Of a stretch of 6,202 bases of DNA, positions 1 to 6,202 are shown piece by piece. Numbering within the stretch: position 1 is the first letter of the stretch; each line of letters opens with the position of its first letter. Under the pieces are notes generated by a model. The model worked only from the letters and a program-made list of their open reading frames with translations. It was not told the DNA's origin and did no database searches. The position numbers were made by a program, and so were the translations under genes. Origin of the DNA: Deltaproteobacteria bacterium (GTDB lineage Bacteria; Myxococcota_A; UBA9160; SZUA-336); contig JAUXJB010000096.1 of assembly GCA_030624945.1 (NCBI GenBank), positions 1 to 6,202 of the forward strand, read 5' to 3'.

Positions 1-842
1 CCGCCGGTATCCACACCGACCTTTCGAATGATCGCAACCGCGGCATCCCGCAGCCGCTGGTACTCCTTGTCGGTCAGCGTCTGGGCGGGGGCCACGGTGA
101 TCGAATCGCCCGTGTGCACACCCATCGGATCCAGGTTCTCGATCGAGCAAATGACCACGACGTTGTCCGCCGCGTCCCGCATCAACTCGAGCTCGAACTC
201 CTTCCAGCCCAGCACGGACTCCTCGACGAGCACCTCGCTCTTCGGCGAGATCCGGAGGCCCCAGGCCAGCTGCTCGGCGAACTCGGCCTCGCTCGAAGCG
301 ACGGCGGCGCCGGAGCCGCCCAGGGTGAAGCTCGGTCGGATGATGGCCGGCAGCCCGATGGCCTCGAGTGCGGTGGTCCCCTCCGCCGGGTCCCGCACGT
401 AGACCGACCGGGGTGTCCGCAGGCCGATCTCGTCCATCGCTCTCCGGAAGAGCGAGCGGTCCTCGGCCATGAGAATGGAATCGATCTGTGCGCCGATCAG
501 CGGGATACCCAGGCGCTCAAACACGCCCTGCTCGTGGAGGGCCAAGGCCGTGTTGAGCGCTGTCTGCCCGCCAAGTGTGGGCAGCACAGCATCCGGACGC
601 TCCTTCTCGAGAATCCACGCGACGACCTCCGGAGTGATCGGCTCGACGTAGGTGCGGCTCGCGAATTCTGGGTCGGTCATGATGGTCGCCGGGTTCGAGT
701 TCACCAGCACGACCTCGATACCTTCCTCCGCGAGCGCCGTGCAGGCCTGGGTTCCGGAGTAATCGAACTCGCAGGCCTGGCCGATCACGATCGGCCCCGA
801 TCCAATCAGCATGATCTTCCTCAGCTCGGACCGCCTAGGCAC
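1..842 (-). CDS. carB: Carbamoyl-phosphate synthase large subunit, 5' part (3' end beyond window)
   Basis: This is the large subunit of carbamoyl-phosphate synthetase. It uses ammonia delivered from CarA, bicarbonate and two ATP to make carbamoyl phosphate in the cytoplasm for pyrimidines and arginine. About 280 of roughly 1,070 residues are visible, covering the pre-ATP-grasp region and most of the first ATP-grasp domain. Family hallmarks are [18 protein letters not shown] (13-30), [13 protein letters not shown] (46-58), [10 protein letters not shown] (88-97), [10 protein letters not shown] (167-176) and [15 protein letters not shown] (242-256). The chosen GTG start at 842 gives [10 protein letters not shown], like the usual CarB N-terminus, and puts R129, R169, E208 and H243 at the numbers they have in E. 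coli CarB. A downstream ATG at 812 has a better Shine-Dalgarno sequence and is the alternative. The gene overlaps the end of carA by 8 bp. One oddity is that the glycine-rich loop reads GGSGAA where GGTGGG or GGSGGG is usual. The family call is secure; the start is less so. Confidence 0.97.
   Translation of the reverse strand, partial: MPRRSELRKIMLIGSGPIVIGQACEFDYSGTQACTALAEEGIEVVLVNSNPATIMTDPEFASRTYVEPITPEVVAWILEKERPDAVLPTLGGQTALNTALALHEQGVFERLGIPLIGAQIDSILMAEDRSLFRRAMDEIGLRTPRSVYVRDPAEGTTALEAIGLPAIIRPSFTLGGSGAAVASSEAEFAEQLAWGLRISPKSEVLVEESVLGWKEFELELMRDAADNVVVICSIENLDPMGVHTGDSITVAPAQTLTDKEYQRLRDAAVAIIRKVGVDTG
813..822 (-). promoter_or_regulatory. Internal Shine-Dalgarno before ATG 812 of carB
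   Basis: On the minus strand GAGGA (822-818) lies 5 nt before an in-frame ATG at 812-810, ten codons into the carB frame chosen here. The upstream GTG at 842 has no purine-rich site and is preceded by CCTCCC, so it would depend on ribosomes finishing carA. The ATG could be a second or even the main start, but it would remove the residues [10 protein letters not shown] that resemble the conserved family N-terminus. Confidence 0.45.
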
Positions 843-1962
843 GGGAGGACTCGATCAGCTCCCGGAAGTGCTGAAACAGGTAGGAGGTGTCGTGGGGTCC
901 GGGCGACGCTTCCGGGTGGTACTGAACCGAGAAGATCGGAAGGCTCCGGTGCCGCATGCCCTCCACACAGCTGTCGTTCAGATTCACGTGGGTCACCTCG
1001 AGGTCCTCGTTCGCGGCCAGAGCGTCGGCATCCAGCGCGAAGCCGTGGTTCTCCGATGTGATCATCACCCGGCCGCTCTGCAACTCGCGGGCGGGCTGGT
1101 TCGCGCCGTGATGGCCGAACCGGAGCTTGGTCCGCGTCGCGCCGAGCGCCAGCCCCAGGATCTGGTGCCCGAGGCAGATGCCGAAGATGGGCTTGCTGCC
1201 GATCAGGTCGCGGACGATGCCGGGCGCGTAGCGCACGGCGAACGGATCTCCGGGCCCATTCGACAGGAAGATCCCGTCCGGGTCGTAGGCCAGCGCCTCG
1301 GGAGCGGGCGTGTGGGCGGGCACGACGGTCGTCTCGAAGCCCGCATTCGCGAGCATCCGCAGAATGTTCCGCTTGATGCCGTAGTCGTAGGCCACTATCC
1401 GGTAGCGCGGCGTCGGTCGGGTCCCGACGCCCCAGTCCGTTCCCTCATTCCACGTGTAGGGCTCGGAGCAGGTCACCTCGTCCACCAGGTTCTGGCCCGC
1501 CATCGACGGGAGGTCGTGGGCTTGCGCGGCCAGCTCGCGAGGGTCCCGCTCGCCATGCGCCAGGACGCCGTTCATCGCCCCGGCGGTGCGCAGGCGGCGC
1601 ACCAGCGCCCGCGTGTCGATACCCGAGATCCCCGGAACGCCGTGGCGCTCCAGATACCGCTGCAGCGACTCGCGACTCCGCCAGGAAGAGGGGAAGTCGA
1701 CGTGGTCCCGCACGACGAAGCCGCGTAGAACCAACCCTGCGGACTCCTCGTCTTCCGGGTTGACCCCGACGTTTCCGATCTCGGGGTAGGTCATGCAGAC
1801 GATCTGCCCGGCGTAGGAGGGATCGGTCAGGATCTCCTGGTAGCCGGTCATCCCGGTATGGAAGACGATCTCTCCCGCGCCTTCGACGTCGGCCCCGAAG
1901 GCCTCGCCCCGGTAGAGCGTCCCGTCGGCGAGTGCGAGGGTTGCGACCGGAGGTGAGCTCAA
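835..1962 (-). CDS. carA: Carbamoyl-phosphate synthase small (glutaminase) subunit
   Basis: CarA hydrolyses glutamine and passes ammonia through a tunnel to CarB. The 375 residues compare with 382 in E. coli. The N-terminal CPSase small-chain domain shows [14 protein letters not shown] (37-50) and [15 protein letters not shown] (70-84). The C-terminal class I glutamine amidotransferase domain shows the oxyanion segment LSNGPGDP (233-240), the nucleophile elbow FGICLGHQ (260-267, Cys263), [11 protein letters not shown] (301-311) and [10 protein letters not shown] (349-358) with catalytic His349 and Glu351, so the triad is complete. The start is TTG at 1962, sharing TTGA with the pyrC stop. It follows GGGGA (1973-1969) by 6 nt and gives an N-terminus ([18 protein letters not shown]) of normal length. 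No ATG or GTG lies nearby in frame, and the open frame reaching back to 2094 only runs through pyrC. The stop at 835 overlaps the carB start. Confidence 0.97.
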   Translation of the reverse strand: MSSPPVATLALADGTLYRGEAFGADVEGAGEIVFHTGMTGYQEILTDPSYAGQIVCMTYPEIGNVGVNPEDEESAGLVLRGFVVRDHVDFPSSWRSRESLQRYLERHGVPGISGIDTRALVRRLRTAGAMNGVLAHGERDPRELAAQAHDLPSMAGQNLVDEVTCSEPYTWNEGTDWGVGTRPTPRYRIVAYDYGIKRNILRMLANAGFETTVVPAHTPAPEALAYDPDGIFLSNGPGDPFAVRYAPGIVRDLIGSKPIFGICLGHQILGLALGATRTKLRFGHHGANQPARELQSGRVMITSENHGFALDADALAANEDLEVTHVNLNDSCVEGMRHRSLPIFSVQYHPEASPGPHDTSYLFQHFRELIESSRA

Positions 1963-3239
1963 GCCCCGTCCCCGTCCAGTGCGTGCACGACGTGACCACC
2001 GACCCAGGTGAGCATCGCGCGCCCCCGGAGCTCCCGGCCCAGGAACGGCGAGTTGCGCGAGCGGGAGTGCAGGTCCACGGCTTCGAGCTTCCACACCTGT
2101 TCGGGGTCGATCAGCACCAGATCGGCGGGTGCTCCCGTCTCGAGCGTGCCGCCGCGCAGGCCGAGCACCCGGGCCGGCCGGGTGGAGAGGCGCGCCATCG
2201 CGTCCAGCGCCGAGAGTCGGCCCTCGATCACGAGCTCCATCACGCAGGGCAGCGCCGTCTCCAGACCCACCACCCCGAACGCGGCCGCCGTGAACTCGAG
2301 GTCCTTCTCGTAGGCCGCATGGGGGGCGTGATCGGTCGCCACGCAGTCGATCGTGCCGTCCGCCAGCCCCTGGCGTAGCGCCTCCTGATCCCGAGCCGTC
2401 CGGAGTGGGGGGGCCATCTTGGCGTTCGTGTCGTAGTTCAAGATGGCCTCATCGGTCAGGCAGAGGTGGTGCGGTGTCACCTCCGCCGTTACGCGAACCC
2501 CCGATTCCTTGGCCTCGCGGATGATGTCGACGGAACGCCCCGCCGACACGTGGGCGATATGGAGATGCGCACCCGTCAGGCGCGCGAGCTCGACGTCGCG
2601 AGCGACCATCACGGTTTCGGCTTCCGCGGGAGACCCGGGCAGGCCGCAACAGGTGGCGGAGGCGCCTTCGTGGACCACGCCGGAGCCGCGCAGGTCGAGA
2701 TCCTCGCAGTGCGCAATGACGGGTCGGCCAACGCCCCGCGCGTACTCGAGCACGCGGCGCATGACGCTCGCGTTCCTGATCACGGCCCCGTCATCGGAGA
2801 AGGCCACCGCGCCGGCGGACGCGAGGCTCGCCATCTCGGACATGATCTCGCCCCGCAGCTGCTGAGTGGCGGCTGCGATCACGTGCACACGCACGGCGGC
2901 GGACTCGTGCGCGCGACGCCGGATGTACTCGGTGACCGCCGGGCTGTCGTTCACCGGATCGGTGTTGGCCATGGTGCACACGGCGGTGTAGCCACCAGCC
3001 GCGGCTGCCCGCGTTCCGGTGGCGATATCCTCCTTGTATTCCTGGCCGGGCTCGCGCAGGTGGGTATGGAGATCGACGAAGCCCGGGGCCAGCCACAAGC
3101 CTTCGGCCTCGATGACCTGGTCGGGTGTCGCCCCGGAATCGAGTTCCGCGATCTGGCCGTCGTCGATGTCGAGCTCGCCGATCTCGTCCCGTCCGCTGGA
3201 CGGGTCGAGAATCCGGGCGCCGCGTATTCGCGTCCTCAC
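1959..3239 (-). CDS. pyrC: Dihydroorotase, class I
   Basis: This enzyme catalyses reversible cyclisation of N-carbamoyl-L-aspartate to dihydroorotate, the third step of UMP synthesis, in the cytoplasm. At 426 residues it has the normal length for class I bacterial dihydroorotases of the amidohydrolase superfamily. Metal ligands and catalytic residues are all visible: H58 and H60 in [10 protein letters not shown] (56-65), D150 in FSDDG (147-151), H177 in AHCED (176-180), H230 in HIAHVSA (227-233), and D303 in ATDHAPH (301-307). Each sits three residues before its counterpart in Aquifex dihydroorotase as I recall it. This is therefore an active-type enzyme, not the metal-less PyrC-like partner found in some proteobacteria. 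The GTG start at 3239 overlaps the pyrB stop as GTGA and has GGGAG (3251-3247) 7 nt upstream. Its place beside pyrB fits the known physical association of class I dihydroorotases with aspartate carbamoyltransferase, but a complex here is inference. Confidence 0.97.
   Translation of the reverse strand: MRTRIRGARILDPSSGRDEIGELDIDDGQIAELDSGATPDQVIEAEGLWLAPGFVDLHTHLREPGQEYKEDIATGTRAAAAGGYTAVCTMANTDPVNDSPAVTEYIRRRAHESAAVRVHVIAAATQQLRGEIMSEMASLASAGAVAFSDDGAVIRNASVMRRVLEYARGVGRPVIAHCEDLDLRGSGVVHEGASATCCGLPGSPAEAETVMVARDVELARLTGAHLHIAHVSAGRSVDIIREAKESGVRVTAEVTPHHLCLTDEAILNYDTNAKMAPPLRTARDQEALRQGLADGTIDCVATDHAPHAAYEKDLEFTAAAFGVVGLETALPCVMELVIEGRLSALDAMARLSTRPARVLGLRGGTLETGAPADLVLIDPEQVWKLEAVDLHSRSRNSPFLGRELRGRAMLTWVGGHVVHALDGDGA
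1969..1973 (-). promoter_or_regulatory. Ribosome-binding site deciding the carA TTG start
   Basis: GGGGA lies 6 nt before TTG 1962 on the minus strand, inside the last codons of pyrC. With the TTGA start/stop overlap it supports this rare start codon. The site is G-rich rather than a good AGGAGG match, so carA translation probably also relies on ribosomes terminating pyrC. Confidence 0.55.
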
Positions 3240-4147
3240 GCTTGCTCTCCCGTCACCAGATAGAGCACCGCCATCCGGACCGCGACACCGTTGGTCACCT
3301 GATCCAGGATGCGCGAGGGCTCGGCATCGGCGACCTCGCCGGAGATCTCTACCCCGCGATTGATCGGCCCCGGATGGAGCACGATCGCATCCGGCTTGGC
3401 CAGTGCGAGCGTGCGCAGATTGAGCCCGAAGGTCAGCGAGTACTCGCGCACGGATGGGAACAGCGCCTGCTCGAGGCGTTCCCGCTGGATGCGAAGCATG
3501 ATGATCACGTCCGCTCCGTCCAGGGCCTCCTCCATCGAGAAGCAGGCCTTCACGCCCAGGACGTCGATGCCGGCCGGCAGCATCGTCGGCGGCCCCGCGA
3601 CGCGAACCTCCGCGCCCATCTTGGTGAAGGCGTGAATGTCGGAGCGGGCTACGCGACTGTGCGAGATGTCGCCCACGATCGCGACGACGCGACTGTCGAG
3701 CGTCCCCAGTGACTGGCGCACCGTGAAGACGTCCAGCAGCGCCTGGGTCGGATGCTCGTGGCAGCCGTCGCCCGCGTTGATCACGGGCATGGGAAGTCGA
3801 TCCGCCAGCATCTTGGGAACCCCTGCGGTCCGGTCCCGAACCACCAGGACATCCGCGTTCATCGCTGCGAGGTTTTGGCCCATGTCGGCGAGCGTCTCGG
3901 CCTTGGAAAGGCTCGACCCCGAAGAGGACACGTTTATCGCGTCGGCCGAGAGCCGTTTGGCGGCGATCTCGAAGCTCACGCGCGTGCGCGTCGACGGCTC
4001 GAGGAAGAGGTTGATCACCGTGCGGCCACGCAGGGTGGGCACGCGCTTGATCTCTCGCTGCGAGATCTCGACCATGGCCTCCGCCGTATCGAGGATGCGC
4101 TCGATCTCCGTCCGGGGCAGATCCTGGATTCCGAGCAGGCCCCTCAT
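3236..4147 (-). CDS. pyrB: Aspartate carbamoyltransferase, catalytic chain
   Basis: PyrB joins carbamoyl phosphate and L-aspartate to give N-carbamoyl-L-aspartate and phosphate, the committed pyrimidine step. Its 303 residues are close to the 304 of Bacillus PyrB. The carbamoyl-phosphate domain carries [13 protein letters not shown] (48-60) with S52, T53, R54 and T55, the mobile loop lysine K82 in [12 protein letters not shown] (78-89), R104, and [10 protein letters not shown] (130-139) with H132 and Q135. The aspartate domain carries SHSRVARSD (162-170) with R165, MLRIQRER (217-224) with R219, and [12 protein letters not shown] (257-268). All expected catalytic residues are present. The ATG at 4147 shares ATGA with the pyrR stop and has GAGG (4158-4155) 7 nt upstream. 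No pyrI regulatory-chain gene is in the window, so the enzyme is either an unregulated trimer or associates with dihydroorotase; this cannot be settled from sequence alone. Confidence 0.97.
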   Translation of the reverse strand: MRGLLGIQDLPRTEIERILDTAEAMVEISQREIKRVPTLRGRTVINLFLEPSTRTRVSFEIAAKRLSADAINVSSSGSSLSKAETLADMGQNLAAMNADVLVVRDRTAGVPKMLADRLPMPVINAGDGCHEHPTQALLDVFTVRQSLGTLDSRVVAIVGDISHSRVARSDIHAFTKMGAEVRVAGPPTMLPAGIDVLGVKACFSMEEALDGADVIIMLRIQRERLEQALFPSVREYSLTFGLNLRTLALAKPDAIVLHPGPINRGVEISGEVADAEPSRILDQVTNGVAVRMAVLYLVTGEQA

Positions 4148-4683
4148 ACCACTACCTCGAGCTCTCCTCGGGAATTGCGGTGCAGCAAGACCTCGTCCGA
4201 GCGGGCCGTCGGGATGTTCTTCCCGACGAAGTCGACGCGGATCGGGAGCTCGCGGTGGCCACGATCGACCAGGGTCGCGACCTGGATCGCGTCTGGCCGC
4301 CCGAAGTCAATGATCGCGTCCATGGCAGCGCGCACGGTGCGCCCCGTGAAGACCACGTCGTCGACGAGCACGACGCGTTTCCCGGCCACCGAGACGGGCA
4401 TTCGGGTCGGGTTTGGGACAGGGCGGCGGCCTTGCCCGACCACGTCGTCCCGGTAGAGCGTGACGTCGAGGGCGCCCAGCGGCACGTCCTTGCCAGCGAT
4501 CTGGCGCAAGCGGTCCCGGATCAGCTCGGCGACATCTCGGCCGCCCGCCACGATGGCGACCAGTACGAGATCCTCGGTCCCGCCGTTCCGCTCCACGATC
4601 TCGTGAGCAATTCGGGTAGCCGCCCGTTCGATGCCGGGCGCGTCGAGCACCACGCGTGCGGAGTCCGCTTGCGCTTCTCTCAT
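4144..4683 (-). CDS. pyrR: PyrR: pyrimidine operon RNA-binding regulator / uracil phosphoribosyltransferase family
   Basis: PyrR proteins bind pyr mRNA when UMP or UTP is high and lower expression of the operon; many also convert uracil and PRPP to UMP. The 179-residue length is typical. Conserved parts are [12 protein letters not shown] (22-33), LDVTLYRDD (72-80), the PRPP-binding motif [20 protein letters not shown] (104-123), and [11 protein letters not shown] (139-149) followed by [12 protein letters not shown] (152-163). The first and last segments hold the basic residues implicated in RNA binding in Bacillus PyrR and are intact. The pyrophosphate-loop segment, usually GIxTRG, reads AIVAGG (43-48), so the usual Thr-Arg is missing and enzyme activity is uncertain. 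The ATG at 4683 follows AAAGG by 6 nt, and a PyrR-type RNA hairpin lies just upstream, implying autoregulation. The gene overlaps pyrB by 4 bp and heads the operon it most likely controls. Confidence 0.95.
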   Translation of the reverse strand: MREAQADSARVVLDAPGIERAATRIAHEIVERNGGTEDLVLVAIVAGGRDVAELIRDRLRQIAGKDVPLGALDVTLYRDDVVGQGRRPVPNPTRMPVSVAGKRVVLVDDVVFTGRTVRAAMDAIIDFGRPDAIQVATLVDRGHRELPIRVDFVGKNIPTARSDEVLLHRNSRGELEVVV

Positions 4684-4689
4684 CGAGTG

Positions 4690-4694
4690 CCTTT
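4690..4694 (-). promoter_or_regulatory. pyrR ribosome-binding site, abutting the PyrR hairpin
   Basis: AAAGG on the minus strand lies 6 nt before the pyrR ATG. It directly continues the GGGG run that forms the 3' arm of the proposed PyrR-binding hairpin, so formation of that hairpin would hinder ribosome access. Confidence 0.65.
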
Positions 4695-4714
4695 CCCCAC
4701 CTCGCCGGATGGAA
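4693..4714 (-). promoter_or_regulatory. Candidate PyrR-binding RNA hairpin in the pyrR leader
   Basis: The minus strand at 4712-4698 reads CCATCCGGCGAGGTG. Its core TCCGGCGAGGT matches the PyrR RNA consensus ARUCCNGNGAGGYU at every position from the U to the Y. The two outer positions change together (A:U becomes C:G), which keeps the pair. The predicted fold has CC:GG closing the GGCGA loop, a bulged U, then A:U, C:G and C:G, with possible U:G pairs below. It sits ten nucleotides upstream of the pyrR Shine-Dalgarno purines, and its 3' arm runs into them. No terminator follows the hairpin before pyrR, so translational repression by PyrR is the simplest model. The match is seen in the sequence; function is inferred. 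Confidence 0.75.
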
Positions 4715-4742
4715 TTAAAAGAGCCCCGGAATCAGTACCTTA

Positions 4743-4777
4743 CGGGGGAAATCTCAGTCTGAGCTGGAATGCCCCCG
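4743..4777. repeat. 35-bp imperfect palindrome in the lepB-pyrR gap
   Basis: The outer arms CGGGGG (4743-4748) and CCCCCG (4772-4777) are perfect complements. A smaller inner palindrome, CTCAGTCTGAG (4753-4763), lies between them. In minus-strand RNA this could form a two-part hairpin. It is not followed directly by a T-run, so it is not a standard intrinsic terminator for lepB. It may be a leader-RNA fold or a protein-binding site. One arm also complements the pyrR ribosome-binding region. Confidence 0.5.
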
Positions 4778-4795
4778 GTGCTTGGCTCGCCCCGG

Positions 4796-4824
4796 AAACT
4801 ATCCGACCCGTCCATTGGCGTCAA
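4796..4824 (-). promoter_or_regulatory. Possible sigma-70-type promoter for the pyr operon
   Basis: TTGACG (4824-4819), a 5/6 match to the -35 consensus, overlaps the lepB stop codon. A 17-nt spacer leads to TAGTTT (4801-4796), only 3/6; GATAGT (4803-4798) is 4/6 with a 15-nt spacer. Initiation near 4790 would give a leader of about 105 nt holding both the palindrome and the PyrR hairpin intact, which fits the regulatory model. The weak -10 keeps this tentative, and read-through from lepB is equally possible. Confidence 0.3.
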
Positions 4825-5615
4825 TCCGCCGGGCCGCGCAGGGATCGCCCGACGCGACCCCAGCGAACCTCTTCGATTTGCAGGGACACGACCCGCCACA
4901 GCGTGTACAGCAGATCGCCGACGAAGCCTCGGTTTCGCGCGGGCCCATAGGCCACCAGCCAGGACCAGTGGATCAGGAAGGCCCTACCCTTGATCTGCTC
5001 GGCCGTCACGAAGGGCTCTCGCCATAGCCGGCTGTCCTGCGAGTTGTCGCGGTTGTCGCCCATCATGAAGTACTTTCCCTCGGGCACGATCCAGGGGCCA
5101 TCTCGACGGCTTCCGGCGGGCCGCGAGTGGATGATCGTGTAGTCCGCTCCGTCCCCACTCCTCTCGATGAAGCGTTCCGCGCGGACCTCGCGACGGTTCG
5201 TGACGTCGAGGTAGACGCGTTCGCCTTCCGAAGTCCGATCGATCGGCTGGCCGTTCAGCCAGACGCGGCCATCTCGCACGGCGATCCGATCCCCGGGAAT
5301 CCCGACGACCCGCTTGATGAAGTCCTGGCTCGGATCGTCCGGATACCGGAAGACCATCACGTCGCCGCGCTTGGGCTCCCCGACCCGGAGCAGCAGCGTC
5401 CCCGTGAACGGCAGGCGAACACCATAGGCGAACTTGTTCACCAGCACGTAGTCACCGACCAGCAGGGTGGGGATCATCGACCCCGAGGGAATCTTGAAGG
5501 GCTCCACGACGAAGGAGCGGATGACGAGCGCGATCAACGCCGCCACCAAGACCGCGCGCACCGTCTCGAAGGACCGGCGCTCCGTGGGCTCCGCTTCCCC
5601 CTTTTCCGCCGACAT
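4821..5615 (-). CDS. lepB: Signal peptidase I
   Basis: This membrane-anchored serine protease cuts signal peptides from exported proteins, with its catalytic domain outside the cytoplasmic membrane. The 264-residue protein has a short charged N-terminal tail (1-18), one hydrophobic segment at about 19-37 (AVLVAALIALVIRSFVV), then the S26 peptidase domain. The serine box PSGSMIPTLLVGDYVLVNK (43-61) contains nucleophile S46. The lysine box QDFIKRVVGIPGDR (97-110) contains general base K101. The C-terminal box GKYFMMGDNRDNSQDSR (180-196) is complete. Only one N-terminal membrane segment is visible, against two in E. coli LepB, and the C-terminal tail (about 231-264) ends in a basic stretch with no clear second anchor. 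The ATG at 5615 has GGGGAG (5629-5624) 8 nt upstream. It follows lepA in the same direction, a common pairing in bacteria. Confidence 0.96.
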   Translation of the reverse strand: MSAEKGEAEPTERRSFETVRAVLVAALIALVIRSFVVEPFKIPSGSMIPTLLVGDYVLVNKFAYGVRLPFTGTLLLRVGEPKRGDVMVFRYPDDPSQDFIKRVVGIPGDRIAVRDGRVWLNGQPIDRTSEGERVYLDVTNRREVRAERFIERSGDGADYTIIHSRPAGSRRDGPWIVPEGKYFMMGDNRDNSQDSRLWREPFVTAEQIKGRAFLIHWSWLVAYGPARNRGFVGDLLYTLWRVVSLQIEEVRWGRVGRSLRGPAD

Positions 5616-5635
5616 TCCCGCCGCTCCCCGGCCTC

Positions 5636-5641
5636 AGTATA
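5636..5641 (-). promoter_or_regulatory. -10-like hexamer upstream of lepB
   Basis: TATACT (5641-5636), a 5/6 match to TATAAT, sits in the otherwise very GC-rich 94-bp lepA-lepB gap (5616-5709). The region 17 nt upstream reads GCACCC, which is no -35 match. Initiation here would leave a very short leader with the lepB Shine-Dalgarno at its 5' end. I see no intrinsic terminator for lepA in the gap, so co-transcription of lepA and lepB remains possible. Confidence 0.2.
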
Positions 5642-5709
5642 GGCAAAGCCGGGCGGCGGGTGCGCCTCCCCGCTTCCCGGTCCCAGCTCGCGCCACCCCG
5701 GACCCTGCC

Positions 5710-6202
5710 CTACCCATCGTCACTGGACAGAACCGCGAGGAACGCCGCCTGCGGAATATCCACGCTCCCGATGCGCTTCATCCGCTTCTTTCCCTCTCGC
5801 TGCTTCTCGAGCAGCTTCTTCTTGCGCGTGATATCGCCCCCATAGCACTTGGCGGTGACGTTCTTGCGGAGAGCTTTGACGGAGACGCGCGCGATGACCT
5901 TTGTGCCCAAGGCCGCCTGGATCGCGACCTCGAACATTTGGCGCGGGATGTGCTCCTTCATCTTCCGGATCAGGGCGAGTCCGCGCCGGTAGGCGATGTC
6001 CCGATGCGTGATGATCGACAGGGCATCCACCCGATCCCCGTTCACCAGGACGTCGATCTTCACGAGGTCCTCCGGCGCAAAGTCCACCAGCTCGTAGCCC
6101 ATCGAGGCGTAGCCACGCGTCGAGCTCTTGAGTCGATCGTAGAAGTCCACGGCTACTTCGGCGAGGGGCAGCTCGTAGCGCACCACCGCGCGGTCCCCGT
6201 GC
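5710..6202 (-). CDS. lepA: Elongation factor 4 (LepA), C-terminal part (5' end beyond window)
   Basis: LepA is a translation-factor GTPase related to EF-G that acts on ribosomes and is reported to affect back-translocation, initiation or ribosome assembly. The window holds the last 163 residues of about 600, so the GTPase domain is outside it. The visible part starts in the EF-G-like C-terminal domain ([18 protein letters not shown], then [10 protein letters not shown]). It continues into the LepA-specific C-terminal domain with [23 protein letters not shown] and the hallmark [25 protein letters not shown] and EGKKRMK, ending [15 protein letters not shown]. This basic end is diagnostic of LepA and separates it from EF-G, TypA and other relatives. 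The reading frame stays open to the window edge, so the GTG at 6186 is an internal valine and not a start. The C-terminus is intact, with a TAG stop. Confidence 0.97.
   Translation of the reverse strand, partial: HGDRAVVRYELPLAEVAVDFYDRLKSSTRGYASMGYELVDFAPEDLVKIDVLVNGDRVDALSIITHRDIAYRRGLALIRKMKEHIPRQMFEVAIQAALGTKVIARVSVKALRKNVTAKCYGGDITRKKKLLEKQREGKKRMKRIGSVDIPQAAFLAVLSSDDG

Noticed and set aside
114..1061. Long plus-strand open frame of 315 codons
   Set aside because: It runs antisense to carB and carA, is low-complexity Arg/Gly/Pro-rich as expected from a GC-rich complementary strand, and shows no recognisable motif.
811..1728. Long plus-strand open frame of 305 codons
   Set aside because: It is antisense to carA, whose frame carries complete catalytic motifs. 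The opposite frame shows only composition-driven protein.
1445..1999. Minus-strand 184-codon open frame inside carA
   Set aside because: It is an out-of-frame arginine-rich shadow of the real carA frame.
1963..2094. 44-codon N-terminal extension of carA back to 2094
   Set aside because: The extension only reads pyrC codons out of frame and is Arg/Gly/Pro-rich. The TTG at 1962 gives normal family length.
2466..3263. Plus-strand open frame of 265 codons
   Set aside because: It is antisense to pyrC and has no family motif or plausible ribosome-binding site.
4714..4719. TTTAAT as a -10 promoter element just before pyrR
   Set aside because: It is a 5/6 match, but there is no -35 at a suitable distance, and initiation would fall inside the PyrR hairpin and destroy its 5' arm.
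4717..4788. Intrinsic terminator ending GGGGCUC-UUUU in the pyrR leader
   Set aside because: The only upstream complement is GAGCC at 4788-4784, giving about 5 bp across a long loop. That is too weak to call a terminator.
3636..4950. Plus-strand open frames across pyrB, pyrR and the leader (225, 234 and 256 codons)
   Set aside because: These are shadows of pyrB and pyrR that continue by chance through the leader and lepB end, with Ser/Arg-rich sequence and no domains.
1..6202. Novel defence system, mobile element or CRISPR
   Set aside because: All coding space is filled by conserved housekeeping genes, and I noticed no direct-repeat arrays, transposase, integrase or composition break.

Overview
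The window is GC-rich and tightly packed, and all seven genes lie on the minus strand. In transcription order (high to low coordinate) they are lepA (3' end only), lepB, pyrR, pyrB, pyrC, carA and carB (5' end only). Every gene belongs to a well-known bacterial family. There is no mobile element, CRISPR array, tRNA or rRNA, and I see no wholly new system. The organism is a GC-rich bacterium. A PyrR-headed pyrR-pyrB-pyrC-carA-carB cluster next to lepA-lepB suggests something like the former Deltaproteobacteria (Desulfobacterota/Myxococcota) or a related uncultured lineage. That placement is inference from gene order and base composition only.

Region 1 (about 6202-4821) holds the last 163 codons of lepA (elongation factor 4), a 94-bp gap, and lepB (signal peptidase I) with its serine-lysine catalytic pair. 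Region 2 (4820-4684) is a 137-bp leader between lepB and pyrR. It carries a possible promoter overlapping the lepB stop, a 35-bp imperfect palindrome and, directly before the pyrR ribosome-binding site, a sequence matching the core of the PyrR-binding RNA hairpin. Region 3 (4683-1) is a pyrimidine operon: the regulator PyrR, then aspartate carbamoyltransferase, class I dihydroorotase, and the small and large subunits of carbamoyl-phosphate synthetase. These enzymes catalyse the first three steps of UMP synthesis. The later genes (pyrD, pyrE, pyrF) are not in the window.

The operon genes are chained by overlaps. pyrR/pyrB share ATGA, pyrB/pyrC share GTGA, pyrC/carA share TTGA, and carA/carB overlap by 8 bp at a GTG. 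The chain implies translational coupling along the operon. The most interesting signal is the leader: the PyrR-type hairpin abuts and probably masks the pyrR Shine-Dalgarno sequence, which points to PyrR repressing translation (as described for mycobacterial pyrR) rather than Bacillus-type transcription attenuation. A second point is that PyrR keeps its RNA-binding segments but has lost the usual Thr-Arg-Gly pyrophosphate loop, so its phosphoribosyltransferase activity is open to question.
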